A stretch of DNA of 38,660 bases from Flavobacteriales bacterium UBA1986 (lineage in GTDB: Bacteria > Bacteroidota > Bacteroidia > Flavobacteriales_G > Salibacteraceae), in NCBI GenBank assembly GCA_002336245.1, contig DDDG01000015.1, forward strand, positions 55,499-94,158, read 5' to 3'. A program made the translations under genes and the position numbers. How positions within the stretch are numbered: position 1 is the first letter of the stretch; every line of letters begins with the position of its first letter. Shown here piece after piece: positions 8,660 to 17,774 of the stretch. Below the pieces are notes generated by a model. That model made no database searches and had not been told where the DNA came from. It saw nothing but the letters and a program-made list of their open reading frames with translations.

Positions 8660-10033
8660 AATCACCATCAGCTTCTCACGAGTCATCTCGTGCATGCTGT
8701 AGCCGATGCCACCCATTCCAATCCCCGAAGAATCGCGGCCACCGAAAGGCATCCAGTCGACCCGAAATGCGGTATGATCGTTTACCATCACTGCAGTAGC
8801 ATTCAATTTCTGAACACATTCCATGGCAACATCGATGTTTTTGGTGAACACAGAGGCTTGAAAGTGTTCCTCTAAAGAGTTCGCAATGCCTATGGCCTCA
8901 TCTCGATCGGAATAGCTGTAAACACATACGACTGGTCCGAATATTTCGTGGGTAGAAACTCTAACATCCAAAGGTGGGTTTAGCAATACAGTAGGCTCAA
9001 AACAGCTGTCAGAAATTCGCTTTCCACCAGTAAGCACTTTTGCACCGGCGGCAATCGCCTCGTTTACCCACTCCTCTACCCGATCCACTTCCCTCGGAAG
9101 AATCAATGGACCCACTTCAGTTTTGGGATCCATTTGATTGCCAACAACCAATTTAGATGCAGCCGCGGCCAACTGTGAGGACAATACATCCGCAATATCC
9201 TCATGAGCAAAAACACGCTGTACCGAAACACATACCTGACCCGCGTGGTAAAATCCTCCCTTTGTTAAAGACGGAATCATAGATTCAAAATCTGCATCGG
9301 GCTCCACGATCACGGGCGCCACTCCACCGTGCTCAAGAGCCACTCTGGTTCCGGCTGAAAGTTTTGAGCGCAGCATCCATCCAATTCTTGCAGAACCAAT
9401 AAACGAAAAGTAGTTGACACGGGCATCCGTTACAAGCAATTCTGCCGCCTCGTTGTCGCATACAACTCCTTGGCACCAACCTTCTGGCAGTCCAGCTTCT
9501 TTCAATATTTCCACGAAAGCCATGCACGACATAGGAGTTGTGAGTGCTGGCTTGATGATGACCGGACATCCAGCGGCAACAGCAGTCACGGTTTGATGAA
9601 TGGCTAAGTTCAGTGGATGGTTGAATGCGCTGATTGAAGCAACAACCCCAATGGGTTCCCGCATGGTAAAAGCAAGGCGATTCTCAGATGCTTTTGTCAA
9701 TCCCATGGGAATTTGTTCTCCTTTGAGCTGTCCGATGTGCTCAGCAGCCAACTTCACCCCGTTAATGGCGCGCATCACTTCTGCTTTTGAATCTACATAA
9801 GGCTTCCCTCCCTCTGCTGCAGCTCGATTGGTGAGCTCTTCAATTCGCTCGTTCATGATGGCAGCCGTGCGCTCAAGAATGGCAATTCGTTCGTGCGGAG
9901 GAATCCATCCCAACTGATTCTCAAAAAGCCCATAGGCTTTGTCTAAAGCTTGAAGCACTTCTTCCTTTCCAACTAATGGAATTTCGGAAAGCAAAGATTG
10001 ATCGTACGGAGAGCGAACTTCAATGGTCGACAT
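8639..10033 (-). CDS. NAD(P)-dependent aldehyde dehydrogenase
   Basis: 464 residues, a full-length ALDH. It oxidises an aldehyde to an acid with NAD(P). Visible residues are Asn138 in SAFNHPLN, Glu234 in ALEHGGVAP (usually LELGG), and the catalytic Cys268 in HAGQVCVS; a late HEIFGPVVCVYSY block also fits. The substrate is not clear. The closest motif feel is to the non-phosphorylating glyceraldehyde-3-phosphate, lactaldehyde or phosphonoacetaldehyde group. It starts 9 bp after the TPP enzyme gene, so the two form an operon, and its aldehyde may derive from that enzyme's alpha-keto acid chemistry. The neighbouring convergent Nudix-type regulator may control both. Confidence 0.88.
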   Translation of the reverse strand: MSTIEVRSPYDQSLLSEIPLVGKEEVLQALDKAYGLFENQLGWIPPHERIAILERTAAIMNERIEELTNRAAAEGGKPYVDSKAEVMRAINGVKLAAEHIGQLKGEQIPMGLTKASENRLAFTMREPIGVVASISAFNHPLNLAIHQTVTAVAAGCPVIIKPALTTPMSCMAFVEILKEAGLPEGWCQGVVCDNEAAELLVTDARVNYFSFIGSARIGWMLRSKLSAGTRVALEHGGVAPVIVEPDADFESMIPSLTKGGFYHAGQVCVSVQRVFAHEDIADVLSSQLAAAASKLVVGNQMDPKTEVGPLILPREVDRVEEWVNEAIAAGAKVLTGGKRISDSCFEPTVLLNPPLDVRVSTHEIFGPVVCVYSYSDRDEAIGIANSLEEHFQASVFTKNIDVAMECVQKLNATAVMVNDHTAFRVDWMPFGGRDSSGIGMGGIGYSMHEMTREKLMVIKSPLLQ

Positions 10034-10042
10034 AGAATTGAT

Positions 10043-11674
10043 TTAGCGTTTTTCGTGCAAGAGCACGTTTAATATGGAGTGGTTCAAGGAGTAATCGACG
10101 GGCAATTCAATCAGATGAACGCCATCCTCCTCAAAACAAGACGTTAAGATGTTGATGAAATCATCATCGCTCGTTGGCAAGTATCCTTTGGCTCCAAAAC
10201 TCTCAGCGTACTTCTTGAAATCTGGATTGCCGTAATCGAGACCAAAGTTTTCGAAGCCCATCCCTTCTTGTTTCCACTTGATCATACCGTAGGCATTGTC
10301 GTTGAGCACGATGACAATCAAGTTTAGATTCAGGCGCACGGCGGTTTCGATTTCTTGAGAGTTCATCATAAAACCTCCATCCCCCGAAACAGAGATTACC
10401 TTTTTTGTTGGGTTGATGAGCTTGGCTAAAATGGCAGATGGCAAGCCCGCCCCCATTGTGGCCAGTGCATTGTCAAGCAATAAGGTATTCGGAGAGTAGC
10501 ACTTATAATTTCGTGCAAACCAAATCTTGTACACCCCATTGTCGAGGGTCACAATGTCGTCGTGATCGAGTTCTTCACGGAGGATGTTCACCAAACGTTG
10601 AGGAAGCATTGGATAGCGCTGATCGTTGCTATACTTTGTCAAACGCGCTTCTACCTCGATCTTCACCTCATCGAATCCTGAGAAATCCCAATTCTCTTTC
10701 TTTTGAACCTCACGGACCAATCCTTCCACTGAGGAGGCTATGTCACCAATGACATTGAGTTGAGGGAAGTAAACTTCATCTACTTGGGCTGGAAAGAAGT
10801 TCACATGAATGACCTTAGCTCCACCGTCGCGCATAAAAAATGGCGGTTTCTCAATCACATCGTGCCCAACATTCACGATAAGATCTGCTTGCTCAATGGC
10901 AACGTGTAGAAAATCGTGTGAAGAGAGTGCTGCTGTTCCTAAGTACTTCGGATGACGTTCATCCACAACCCCCTTGCCCATTTGGGTGTTGAAGAAGGGA
11001 ATACCCGTTTGATTAACCAACTTGGTGAGTGCATTGCTCGTTCGTTTTCTGTTGGCTCCAGCACCAATTAGAATCAAGGGTCGTTTGGCGGCCTCAATCA
11101 TTTCTGCAGCCTTCTTTATAACCCTCAAGTCGGCGTTTGGCCTTCGGTGCCCAACCACGTCATAAATTTTACCGTCGGTTTCTTCTGCAGCAATATCTTC
11201 AGGCAGCTCCAGGTGAACAGCACCCGGACGTTCTTCTACAGAAAGGCGATAAGCTTCACGCACCATCGCGCCAATGTTATGTCCGTTTACAATCTGGTGA
11301 GTATACTTTGTGAGAGGTCTCATCGATTCTACGATGTCGACGATTTGAAACCGTCCTTGCTTCGATTTCTTGATGGGCTTCTGCCCTGTAATCATCATCA
11401 TGGGCATAGCTCCCAGTTGAGCATATGCAGCAGCAGTGGTAAAGTTCGTAGCACCAGGCCCAAGGGTAGAAAGACAAATTCCAGGCTTTCCTGTAAGTCG
11501 GCCATAGGTAGCCGCCATAAAGCCCGCGGCTTGTTCATGTCTTGTAAGAATCAATCGAATCTTAGAATCTTTAAGTGAGTTTAGAAAGTCTAAGTTTTCT
11601 TCTCCAGGAATTCCAAATATGTATTCAACCCCTTCATTTTCTAGGGCTTTCACAAATAAATCAGAAGCTTTCAT
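10043..11674 (-). CDS. Acetolactate synthase-like thiamine-diphosphate enzyme
   Basis: 543 residues from the ATG at 11674 (MKASDLFVKALENEGVEYIF). The frame extends 16 codons further upstream, but the extra sequence does not look like the family. The catalytic Glu is in LTRHEQAAGFMAA, and the ThDP/Mg motif is SGDGGFMMNSQEIETAV with NDNAYGMIKWKQ. Architecture is PYR, central and PP domains, as in IlvB/AlsS. YGMIKWKQ and the ending LIELPVDYS resemble catabolic acetolactate synthase (AlsS/BudB). There is no small regulatory subunit (ilvN/ilvH) and no acetolactate decarboxylase nearby, so a plain role in valine or acetoin synthesis is not supported. A related decarboxylase or ligase paired with the aldehyde dehydrogenase is equally possible. 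Confidence 0.85.
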   Translation of the reverse strand: MKASDLFVKALENEGVEYIFGIPGEENLDFLNSLKDSKIRLILTRHEQAAGFMAATYGRLTGKPGICLSTLGPGATNFTTAAAYAQLGAMPMMMITGQKPIKKSKQGRFQIVDIVESMRPLTKYTHQIVNGHNIGAMVREAYRLSVEERPGAVHLELPEDIAAEETDGKIYDVVGHRRPNADLRVIKKAAEMIEAAKRPLILIGAGANRKRTSNALTKLVNQTGIPFFNTQMGKGVVDERHPKYLGTAALSSHDFLHVAIEQADLIVNVGHDVIEKPPFFMRDGGAKVIHVNFFPAQVDEVYFPQLNVIGDIASSVEGLVREVQKKENWDFSGFDEVKIEVEARLTKYSNDQRYPMLPQRLVNILREELDHDDIVTLDNGVYKIWFARNYKCYSPNTLLLDNALATMGAGLPSAILAKLINPTKKVISVSGDGGFMMNSQEIETAVRLNLNLIVIVLNDNAYGMIKWKQEGMGFENFGLDYGNPDFKKYAESFGAKGYLPTSDDDFINILTSCFEEDGVHLIELPVDYSLNHSILNVLLHEKR

Positions 11675-11873
11675 ACAGTCATTTTCGTGTAGTGCGCACC
11701 TTCCAGAGGCGCCCAAGTGCATCCGACCAATCTATTCAATAAATGGTAGATAATCTAGTGTCAATCGCAATATGTCGCCTCCCACTCATATCTCCATTCA
11801 TCCGCTCAATTTCCTGCAGAGCCAGATTTGGAAGATCTAACCTCCTACGATATCAAAAGGTTAATTTGGCTTC

Positions 11874-12053
11874 GTGAAAAAAGATAAACTGGGTTTTTCC
11901 ATTGCCATTGGGGTTGCTATTGGCGCTGCAATAGGCTCTGCAACCGGTTACACATCCCAAGGAATTGCACTGGGAATTGCACTGGGAGTTGTTTTTGGAA
12001 TCATTTGGATGAAAAAAAGCAAACAGGGAAATGAGAAGTGCAAGGATTCTTGA
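11874..12053 (+). CDS. Small glycine-rich membrane protein (59 aa)
   Basis: A 59-codon frame from GTG at 11874 to TGA. It encodes KKDKLGFS, then one or two short hydrophobic segments rich in small residues (IAIGVAIGAAIGSATGY, then IALGIALGVVFGIIW), then a basic tail (MKKSKQGNEKCKDS). The repeated GxxxG-like spacing fits tightly packed membrane helices (glycine-zipper). Positive charge at both ends suggests a helical hairpin with both termini in the cytoplasm. Such small proteins are common and unnamed. It is divergent from the TPP-enzyme operon, with 199 bp between the starts. The GTG start is the first in frame that gives the basic N-terminus. Confidence 0.6.
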   Translation: MKKDKLGFSIAIGVAIGAAIGSATGYTSQGIALGIALGVVFGIIWMKKSKQGNEKCKDS

Positions 12054-12084
12054 ACGATCCGAATTAAGCTAGAAGAAGGGCAGT

Positions 12085-12504
12085 CTAATTCTGACTGAAG
12101 CGCATGACGCGACTCACGATGGCATAAGTTCCGCCAACCACCGCTCCACCCAGTCCACCTTCAATCGTTTGCCAGCTTAAATCGAACAGTATGTGATCGA
12201 TGGAAGGAGACGCATAAAAGGTGATTCCAAAAGAGAAAGCGACCAAATACAAGAAAAAGCCGGCTCCGCAACCAAATAGAATTCCTCTCTGAAGAAAGCT
12301 GATGTTGATGGGCACAAATTTCACAAGCAGGACGATTACCAACGAAGTGATTAAATAAATTAGTCCGAAAGAGAGTAAAAGGATGTCCTTAGGATAGCTG
12401 ATTCTCTGAAAGTCGTTGAGGAAGATCGCATGCCAGCTGTAAGAAGCTAGGTACATGACGATTGCACCTAAAAGCCAAGCAAGAAAAAATCTTCGTTCAA
12501 ACAT
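12085..12504 (-). CDS. Four-helix membrane protein of unknown function
   Basis: 139 residues with four predicted transmembrane helices: about 8-28 (FLAWLLGAIVMYLASYSW), 42-64 (ILLLSFGLIYLITSLVIVLL), 72-95 (RGILFGCGAGFFLYLVAFSF) and 114-132 (EGGLGGAVVGGTYAIVS). A His and Trp pair (SWHAIF) follows helix 1. I cannot assign a family; it resembles small DUF-type integral membrane proteins of Bacteroidetes. It converges on the small glycine-rich gene, with 31 bp between. The 199 bp upstream contain no gene I can support. Confidence 0.65.
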   Translation of the reverse strand: MFERRFFLAWLLGAIVMYLASYSWHAIFLNDFQRISYPKDILLLSFGLIYLITSLVIVLLVKFVPINISFLQRGILFGCGAGFFLYLVAFSFGITFYASPSIDHILFDLSWQTIEGGLGGAVVGGTYAIVSRVMRFSQN

Positions 12505-12703
12505 TCCAATTAACCTTAGTGGTTACTTACTGCAAATGTAGTTCCTTATACTCAAAAGACTATAGTTTCTTTCGATTAGTTGTCCCTTCCTCACGCCAAA
12601 CTACAAGAGCTAAAACTCCCTTGTGCATTGACTTTCATTTTGAATGGCGCTTCACTATCCATAGCCTTATGTTGATAGTTTATTTGGCTAATTTTGACCA
12701 CCT

Positions 12704-14314
12704 ATGCGCAGCATTCTAAAATGGACCATCATCAGCATCACCCTGCTGCTCACACTCCATTCATGTGCGCGTTTCGAAATCGGGCCGAAATGGCAAGTTG
12801 GTGGTCTTCTTCCCATCTTGCAGACCAGCTTTGTACTTCAAGACATCGTTAAGAGTTCCTTCTTAAAGTCGGATGCATCAGGAAATCTTGAAATTCAATA
12901 TTCAGATACAGTATTTGATTTCAATCTCGACGACTACTTCGTCCTTCCAGACACTACAGTAACCGTTACCAATCAAGGGCCGTTCATTCCTATAGCCATC
13001 GCACCCGGTCAGTCGTGGGTTGCGGAAACGAACCGCAGTCAGTTCAGCATCGACAATATGGAGCTCACCGAGATGCGCGTTGAAAGCGGTAGGATTTCGT
13101 TTTTCATTGAAAGCACCATCCTAGCTCCCATGAACATCACCTACTCCATTCCTTCGGCGCGAAAGGATGGAGATTCCCTTGTTTTTAAAGCTCAAATACC
13201 TGCAGCCAGCTCAACGCAGAACAGCAGCATTGTCGGAAGCATTGATTTGAGCGATTACATCATGGATTTGCGCGGTCAGCAGAAGGATGATTACAACACC
13301 ATCTACTACACCATCGACATCCAACTGGATCCTTCTTCTGTGGGTTATACCATTACCTCCAGCGATGTGATCACTTCCCGAACAACCTACAGCAAAATCG
13401 TTCCAAACTTTGTAAAAGGAAATTTCCTGCAACAAGTTCAAGCTGAAGAAGGGGACTTGAACGACTTCGATCTCTTTCAAAATTTCGGTACTGGAGAATT
13501 TGACATTGAGTCTTTGGACCTCGATTTCGAGATTCGAAACAGCCTTGGGGTTGACATTCGAGCTCGTCTGAAGGAGCTCGCGGCCGTTGGGCCTAATGGT
13601 GATGAAATCAAGTTGGAGGGTTCCATCATCGGACAAAACATCAACCTCGATCGCGCGACCGTTTTTGGAACTGAAGACCCACCCGTGTACACACAACGCA
13701 AGACCTTCGCCATCAATACCGACAACAGCAACATCGACGAACTTCTAGAGCTGAAACCCATCGGCTTGAAGTATAAGGTAGAATTGGAAATCAATCCACT
13801 CGGACTTGTTTCGAATGGGAATGACTTCATCTACAAAGGCACTGGAATCGAAATGTCATTGAATGCTCGCTTGCCTATGAGCTTGAGAGCAAATCAATTG
13901 ATGTTTACAGATACTTCCGAATTGAGCATCACCGACAGCCTTCCCGACCCAAATGTCCTGAAGATAAATGGTGGTGAACTCATTTTGCAGGCACGGAACG
14001 AGTTCCCTTTCAGCCTAAGGCCGCAATTGTACATTCTTGATGAATCGAATGCCGTTATTGACAGCCTCTTAAGCATTGGAAACATTCCGGCACAGGGAGA
14101 AGTTGGCTTAAACGAATTTTCATCCTACGCAGTCTTGCGTTTTCCTTTCGGAAAAGAAACTTCCACAAGAATTTACGACGCTACCTCTATCAAAGTTGAT
14201 GTCTTCATCGACGGACCCGAAGCTCCCTTTTATGGTACAGTTAAATCTAACGACAGTTTGAGCATGGTGTTGAGTGCTGATTTTCTATATGACTTTGCTA
14301 AGGATGCGAATTAG
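12704..14314 (+). CDS. Large putative lipoprotein, first gene of the envelope operon
   Basis: 536 residues. A lipoprotein signal (LKWTIISITLLLTLHSCARF) puts the lipidated Cys near residue 21. The mature chain is a long all-beta protein: many short strands such as LQDIVKSSFLKSDASGNLEIQ, FDIESLDLDFEIRNSLGVD and GGELILQARNEFPFSLRPQ. No catalytic motif is visible and I do not recognise a named family. It overlaps the downstream outer-membrane protein gene by 11 bp, which argues that the two are translationally coupled and may act together at the outer membrane. It opens a six-gene plus-strand run that includes kdsA and a flippase. Confidence 0.78.
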   Translation: MRSILKWTIISITLLLTLHSCARFEIGPKWQVGGLLPILQTSFVLQDIVKSSFLKSDASGNLEIQYSDTVFDFNLDDYFVLPDTTVTVTNQGPFIPIAIAPGQSWVAETNRSQFSIDNMELTEMRVESGRISFFIESTILAPMNITYSIPSARKDGDSLVFKAQIPAASSTQNSSIVGSIDLSDYIMDLRGQQKDDYNTIYYTIDIQLDPSSVGYTITSSDVITSRTTYSKIVPNFVKGNFLQQVQAEEGDLNDFDLFQNFGTGEFDIESLDLDFEIRNSLGVDIRARLKELAAVGPNGDEIKLEGSIIGQNINLDRATVFGTEDPPVYTQRKTFAINTDNSNIDELLELKPIGLKYKVELEINPLGLVSNGNDFIYKGTGIEMSLNARLPMSLRANQLMFTDTSELSITDSLPDPNVLKINGGELILQARNEFPFSLRPQLYILDESNAVIDSLLSIGNIPAQGEVGLNEFSSYAVLRFPFGKETSTRIYDATSIKVDVFIDGPEAPFYGTVKSNDSLSMVLSADFLYDFAKDAN

Positions 14315-15515
14315 ACTGGGAATCATATTCAGTTTGATGAGTTTAGTCGCCAACGCGCAATGGATTGAAGAATCCAGCGACGCCTCCATCGAGTTTCGCT
14401 CTGAGACCTATGCCAATTCCAATTCGGTCAATCAACACTTTATCAATTCCCTTTTCTTCGACCTCGAAGTCGATGATGAAGACATTCAACAGAACCTGAA
14501 TAGAATTCGGGCGAATGCCAAGCTTGGGGTGGTCAGCATGCACAGCTTAAACATCAAGCTTGACCAAACTGCCTTTGGCCTTAAAATCAGCGACCACAGG
14601 TATGCCTCACTAAGAGCCGATGGTGAGCTCTTCTCGCTGGCCCTTCAAGGAAATTCGGCATTTGAGAACGATACGATCGGCTTAGGGAACACGGCCTATC
14701 AGGTGCAGTCTTTTCAAGAAATAGCCCTGAACTACGAGTTTGCCCAATCCTCAGGCCCACTGAATTTGAGCCTCTCCTACCTCAATGCCGGCACTGGAGA
14801 ATTTGGCAGAGTAAAGTCGGGAAGTTTCTACACCGCTCCCCTCGGAAGTGAACTTTGGATTGACCTCGATGCTGAGTTCAGAAGCAGCGACAGCATTAAG
14901 AGGCAAGTACTTCCTTCGAATGGACATGGAGTCTCCGTCGGATTCAGGAAAGACTGGAAAAAGCTTTCTAAAGAACACGACTTAAAGGCTTTCGTGAGCG
15001 TTCAGAACTTCGGTTTAATCCGTTGGACTTCGAGTACGAGCAGCAGAAAGATTGACCGACAGTACCGATTCACTCCATCCGATTACAACATTGCGAGCTC
15101 AGAATCGGAAGTCATCCGACTCGTTCTTCAAGACACCCTAAATGCTTACGCTCCTGAGAAAGCAAATACTCACAGTCAACTCAGTCCGTTTAGAATCGAC
15201 TTGGGAATGAGCCATCGTGCTGAAAGCGGTCATGCCGTATGGCAGAACAAACGCTCTTTTGGCCTTCAGTACATCGATTTACCCGGATATGTACCTCGCT
15301 TTTGGTACAGAGAATACTTTGCCATCGGCTCCCAAGTGGAAGCCTTTGCAAGCACAGGATTTGGTGGATTTGGTTCGCTCTTCTTGGGTTTAGGACTTCA
15401 GATGGAAGTCGAGCATTTTCGCATATCAGGAAATTTAAGCAACATCGCAGGCCTCGCACTGCCCAATCATACTGCGGGCTTGGGGGCATCCATTCAACTC
15501 ACTTATCTTTTTTAG
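14304..15515 (+). CDS. DUF5723-like outer-membrane beta-barrel protein
   Basis: 403 residues from the ATG at 14304, chosen because it begins the signal peptide (MRIRLGIIFSLMSLVANAQ); an in-frame ATG at 14289 would add five residues. The chain alternates hydrophobic and polar residues with Gly/aromatic strand ends (VSVGFRKDWKKLS, FGGFGSLFLGLGLQMEVEHF) and closes with GLGASIQLTYLF, an outer-membrane beta-barrel ending in Phe. The layout resembles Bacteroidetes DUF5723 proteins, whose function is unknown. It overlaps the upstream lipoprotein by 11 bp and ends one base before the kdsA start, so it belongs to the same operon. Confidence 0.78.
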   Translation: MRIRLGIIFSLMSLVANAQWIEESSDASIEFRSETYANSNSVNQHFINSLFFDLEVDDEDIQQNLNRIRANAKLGVVSMHSLNIKLDQTAFGLKISDHRYASLRADGELFSLALQGNSAFENDTIGLGNTAYQVQSFQEIALNYEFAQSSGPLNLSLSYLNAGTGEFGRVKSGSFYTAPLGSELWIDLDAEFRSSDSIKRQVLPSNGHGVSVGFRKDWKKLSKEHDLKAFVSVQNFGLIRWTSSTSSRKIDRQYRFTPSDYNIASSESEVIRLVLQDTLNAYAPEKANTHSQLSPFRIDLGMSHRAESGHAVWQNKRSFGLQYIDLPGYVPRFWYREYFAIGSQVEAFASTGFGGFGSLFLGLGLQMEVEHFRISGNLSNIAGLALPNHTAGLGASIQLTYLF

Positions 15516-15516
15516 C

Positions 15517-16320
15517 ATGTCGGTATACGAAGACTTAAGCGCACAAAAAAACTTCTTCCTACTGGCCGGACCATGTGTGGTGGAAAATGAGCAGGTGGTA
15601 ATGCAGACCGCCGAAAAAATCAAAGCATTGTGCGAAGGATTGGACGTTCCTTTTGTATTCAAAGCTTCCTACCGGAAAGCCAATCGATCAAAATCTGATT
15701 CCTTTCAGGGAATTGGCGATGAAGAAGCACTTCGCATTCTACAAAAGGCAAAAAACGAACTCGGATTGGCATTGGTAACTGACGTTCATTTACCCGATGA
15801 ATGTGCCATGGCAGCTGAAGTTGTTGACGTTCTGCAAATTCCTGCCTTTCTCTCGCGACAGACTGATCTATTGCTCGCCGCTGCCGCAACGGGAAAGATT
15901 GTGAACATCAAAAAGGGGCAATTCCTCTCTCCCGAATCCATGCGATTCGCTGCGCAAAAAGTAGTCGATGCGGGCAACAATCAGGTGATGCTTACTGACC
16001 GAGGAACCAGTTTTGGCTACCACGATTTGATTCTCGATATGCGGTCAATTCCAATCATGCAAGAAGGAGGCTGGCCTGTGATCGTTGACGTAACTCATTC
16101 ACTTCAGCAGCCAAATCAGGCCAGTGGAGTTACGGGTGGGCTTCCAAATATGATAGGAACCATTGCGAAGGCGTCCATTGCTGCTGGAGCAGATGGGATT
16201 TTCCTAGAAACACATCCAAAGCCATCTGAAGCTCTCAGCGATGGAGCGAATATGTTGCCCTTAGATCAATTGGAAGCTTTGCTCATTCAACTCAATGCAA
16301 TTCGAAAGGCCGTTTCCTGA
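15517..16320 (+). CDS. kdsA: 3-deoxy-8-phosphooctulonate synthase (KDO-8-P synthase), metal-dependent class
   Basis: 267 residues. It condenses phosphoenolpyruvate with arabinose 5-phosphate to KDO-8-P, the first step of the inner-core sugar of lipopolysaccharide, in the cytoplasm. Motifs: FKASYRKANRSK (phosphate binding), QIPAFLSRQTDLL, KKGQFLSPE, DRGTSFGYHDLILDMRSIP, DVTHSLQQP, and FLETHPKP followed by SDGANML. Cys20 in LLAGPCVVE sits where the metal-dependent (Aquifex-type) enzymes have Cys and E. coli has Asn; the other ligands (His in DVTHS, Glu in FLETHP, Asp in SDGAN) are also present, so a metal-dependent enzyme is inferred. It shares one base with the flippase start (TGATG). Confidence 0.95.
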   Translation: MSVYEDLSAQKNFFLLAGPCVVENEQVVMQTAEKIKALCEGLDVPFVFKASYRKANRSKSDSFQGIGDEEALRILQKAKNELGLALVTDVHLPDECAMAAEVVDVLQIPAFLSRQTDLLLAAAATGKIVNIKKGQFLSPESMRFAAQKVVDAGNNQVMLTDRGTSFGYHDLILDMRSIPIMQEGGWPVIVDVTHSLQQPNQASGVTGGLPNMIGTIAKASIAAGADGIFLETHPKPSEALSDGANMLPLDQLEALLIQLNAIRKAVS

Positions 16321-17774
16321 TGCGACGAGCGTTTATCAGCAACCTTTCACTCCTACTCTTTTTAAACTTTCTGATTAAGCCTTTCTGGATTTTCGGGATC
16401 GACCGAAGCATTCAGAATGTGGTTGGCGCCGAAGGTTATGGAATGTTCTATGCCCTCTTTAACTTGAGCTTCCTTTTCAACATCATGTTGGATTTGGGCA
16501 TCACCAATTACAACAATCGTCACATCGCCCAAAACGAGCAACTCGCCGGGAAAAACCTATTGGGCGTGGCTTACATCAAGTTTGGCGGCGCCTTATTGTA
16601 CAGCCTACTCACCTTTTCAATGGCTGTTTTGCTCGGGTATGAAGGCAACCAGATGACTCTGCTCGCCTGGCTTTGCCTAAACATGTTCATCCTTTCGGGC
16701 ATACTCTTCTTAAGGTCCAACATTTCCGGACTCCAGCTTTTCAAAACCGATTCGTTCATCTCTGTTTTGGATAGAGCCCTACTCATATTCTTGTGCGGAT
16801 ATCTCCTGTGGGCCGAACACGCCTACGGTACTTTTCAAATTGAGTGGCTCGTGTACGCCCAAACTTTTGCCTACGGCATCACTTTTCTAATCTGCGTCAT
16901 CGTCGTTTTGGTGAAATCAAAGTACATCTCTACCCGCGTGCAGTTCCCGGTGCTCATCAGCATCATAAAACAAAGTGCACCCTTTGCGCTCATCATCTTC
17001 TTCATGACCATCTATTATAAGATGGATGCAATTATGCTCGACCGGATGCTGGAAGACGGTTCCTTCCAGGCAGGCATCTACGCCCAAGGTTATCGCATTT
17101 TGGATGCCTTCAATATGGTGGGTTACCTCTTTGTGAGCTTGCTCTATCCTATGTTCAGCAATATGCTTTCGAAAGGTCAGGATTTCCGACCTGTCATGAA
17201 GCTCTCCTCCCCTTTGCTCATTGCATTTGCCGTCATTATTTCGTCTGTTAGCCTCATCTACGCACCGCAGATCATGAACCTGCTTTACACCGAAACCGAT
17301 GAAAACTCAGCCTTGGTCTTTGCTACTTTGATGCTCTGCTTCGTTCCCATTTCCATGAACAACATTTACGGAACCTTACTCACCGCCAACGGTAATTTAT
17401 TGAGCTACAATAAGATTGCATTTGCGGGAATTCTGCTCAATTTCGTATTGAACCTAAGCCTCATACCCTTGCTCTCCTCCTTTGGTTCTGCACTGGCCAG
17501 TTTAGGAACCAACATACTCATAGCCATCTTGATTCTCTACCGTTTGAGAAAACACTTAAATTTAAATTTCAGGCCAAAACAAGCTTACCGCTTCGGACTC
17601 CTTTTCTGTCTTACCTGCGGCTCAGCTTTGGCTTTGGAGGAAATCGCGTTCATACCGTGGGAATTGAATATCATTCTGTCGGGAAGCTTAGGTATACTAT
17701 TCGCCTTCCTGTTTAAAATTGTAGGTACGAAAGCGCTCATGGATTTCATACGTTTGAAGATAGGTAATGCATAA
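16320..17774 (+). CDS. Polysaccharide flippase (Wzx/MATE-like, oligosaccharide exporter family)
   Basis: 484 residues with about 12-14 hydrophobic helices. The start (RRAFISNLSLLLFLNFLIKP) and the conserved GAEGYGMFYALFNLSFLFNI region match the polysaccharide biosynthesis (PST/Wzx) exporters. Members move lipid-linked glycans across the inner membrane. The TGATG overlap with kdsA and the 8-bp overlap with the downstream gene show tight coupling. Together with kdsA and the GT-C glycosyltransferase this suggests envelope glycan export. Which glycan is carried cannot be read from the sequence. Confidence 0.85.
   Translation: MRRAFISNLSLLLFLNFLIKPFWIFGIDRSIQNVVGAEGYGMFYALFNLSFLFNIMLDLGITNYNNRHIAQNEQLAGKNLLGVAYIKFGGALLYSLLTFSMAVLLGYEGNQMTLLAWLCLNMFILSGILFLRSNISGLQLFKTDSFISVLDRALLIFLCGYLLWAEHAYGTFQIEWLVYAQTFAYGITFLICVIVVLVKSKYISTRVQFPVLISIIKQSAPFALIIFFMTIYYKMDAIMLDRMLEDGSFQAGIYAQGYRILDAFNMVGYLFVSLLYPMFSNMLSKGQDFRPVMKLSSPLLIAFAVIISSVSLIYAPQIMNLLYTETDENSALVFATLMLCFVPISMNNIYGTLLTANGNLLSYNKIAFAGILLNFVLNLSLIPLLSSFGSALASLGTNILIAILILYRLRKHLNLNFRPKQAYRFGLLFCLTCGSALALEEIAFIPWELNIILSGSLGILFAFLFKIVGTKALMDFIRLKIGNA

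Noticed and set aside
12462..12719. Plus-strand frame of 85 residues before the envelope operon
   Set aside because: Overlaps the opposite-strand membrane gene and the lipoprotein start, and has no protein-like pattern.
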